Positions 7,020-7,200 of a stretch of 7,200 bases of DNA are shown here, one piece after another; the first letter of the stretch is position 1, and each line of letters starts with the position of its first letter. Position numbers and translations under genes: made by a program. The DNA is from Apopatosoma sp963618495 (GTDB taxonomy: Bacteria; Bacillota; Clostridia; Oscillospirales; CAG-272). The notes beneath the pieces were generated by a model. That model made no database searches and was not told where the DNA came from. It saw only the letters and a program-made list of their open reading frames with translations. Location of the stretch: positions 1-7,200 of the forward strand of contig CAVESF010000044.1 in NCBI GenBank assembly GCA_963618495.1. Reading direction: 5' to 3'.

Positions 7020-7072
7020 AGTCTTGCTGCAATGGCTTTATTATACCATTTTTCCTCGCAGAATGCAAGACT
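7020..7072. repeat. Inverted repeat around the sigma-gene promoter
   Basis: AGTCTTGC at 7020-7027 and its exact reverse complement GCAAGACT at 7065-7072 bracket the -10 box and overlap the -35 box. GCAAGAC occurs once more at 7189-7195. The left copy also lies in a near-palindrome, gcaagtcttgc (7018-7028). The placement suits an operator for a dimeric regulator with DNA looping or a leader structure, but 8-bp arms 37 nt apart can arise by chance. Confidence 0.35.
7040..7068 (-). promoter_or_regulatory. Extended -10 sigma-A promoter of the sigma/anti-sigma unit
   Basis: On the minus strand TTGCAT (7068-7063) and a perfect TATAAT (7045-7040) are separated by exactly 17 nt, with TG-G directly before the -10 box (extended -10). 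Transcription should begin near 7033, leaving a leader of about 40 nt. This is a housekeeping-type promoter, so basal transcription of the sigma gene does not need the sigma factor itself. Confidence 0.88.
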
Positions 7073-7200
7073 ATCTGTCATGGCAAAAGTCAATAGTAAA
7101 TTTTACATTTTTGAAAGTTTGTGAAAGGTGCATAAATTTGAATATGGCAATAATTTGTTGATTTTGTACAAATCCGCTCGCCGCTCGGGCAAGACGCGCT
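7073..7200. other. Upstream intergenic stretch without a supported gene
   Basis: AT-rich sequence with a 10-bp palindrome, tttgtacaaa, at 7163-7172. It changes abruptly to GC-rich sequence at 7174-7200, with a tandem ccgctcg pair (7174-7187). A plus-strand frame from GTG at about 7128 stays open to the edge, but it is too short to call. Confidence 0.5.

Noticed and set aside
7128..7200. Plus-strand frame starting GTG that reads HKFEYGNNLLILYKSARR and stays open to the edge
   Set aside because: Only about 24 codons are visible, the start lacks a properly spaced ribosome site, and there is no recognisable motif.

Overview
The window looks like chromosomal DNA of a low-to-mid GC Gram-positive anaerobe of the Clostridia type. 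Strong GGAGG-type ribosome sites, an extended -10 promoter, an ECF sigma factor paired with a membrane anti-sigma-like protein ending in a DUF4367-type domain, and a Sec-exported YD-repeat (Rhs/WapA-like) giant protein together point that way. No taxon can be named from the sequence alone. Every gene I can support lies on the minus strand, so the reading order is from right to left.

Right part (about 5660-7200): an ECF-type sigma-70 factor (6411-6995) has its own extended -10 promoter, with an inverted repeat around it. It overlaps a membrane anti-sigma-like gene (5666-6427). That second gene carries one in-frame TAA just inside its DUF4367-type domain; the reading frame continues intact after it. 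A perfect 18-bp stem terminator (5617-5656) closes this unit.

Middle part (5042-5616): a small secreted-protein gene (5151-5573) with an excellent Shine-Dalgarno site is broken by two compensating frameshifts. Repaired on paper it gives a 140-residue protein with a signal peptide. Between it and the next gene lies a short AT-rich leader with a weak hairpin.

Left part (1-5041): one open frame of 1680 codons, without a stop, runs off the left edge. It encodes a signal peptide, an N-terminal region, a Rhs-shell opening motif, a Ser/Thr-rich linker, early Rhs-like segments and then about 33 YD repeats. A non-YD insert of about 185 residues interrupts the array late on. The C-terminus, where such proteins often carry a variable and sometimes toxic domain, is outside the window.

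Taken together, this may be a cell-envelope signalling pair beside a large secreted or surface YD-repeat protein. The terminator argues against simple cotranscription, so any regulatory link is inference. The contrast between an intact 5-kb repeat gene and two interrupted small neighbours is the oddest feature of the locus.
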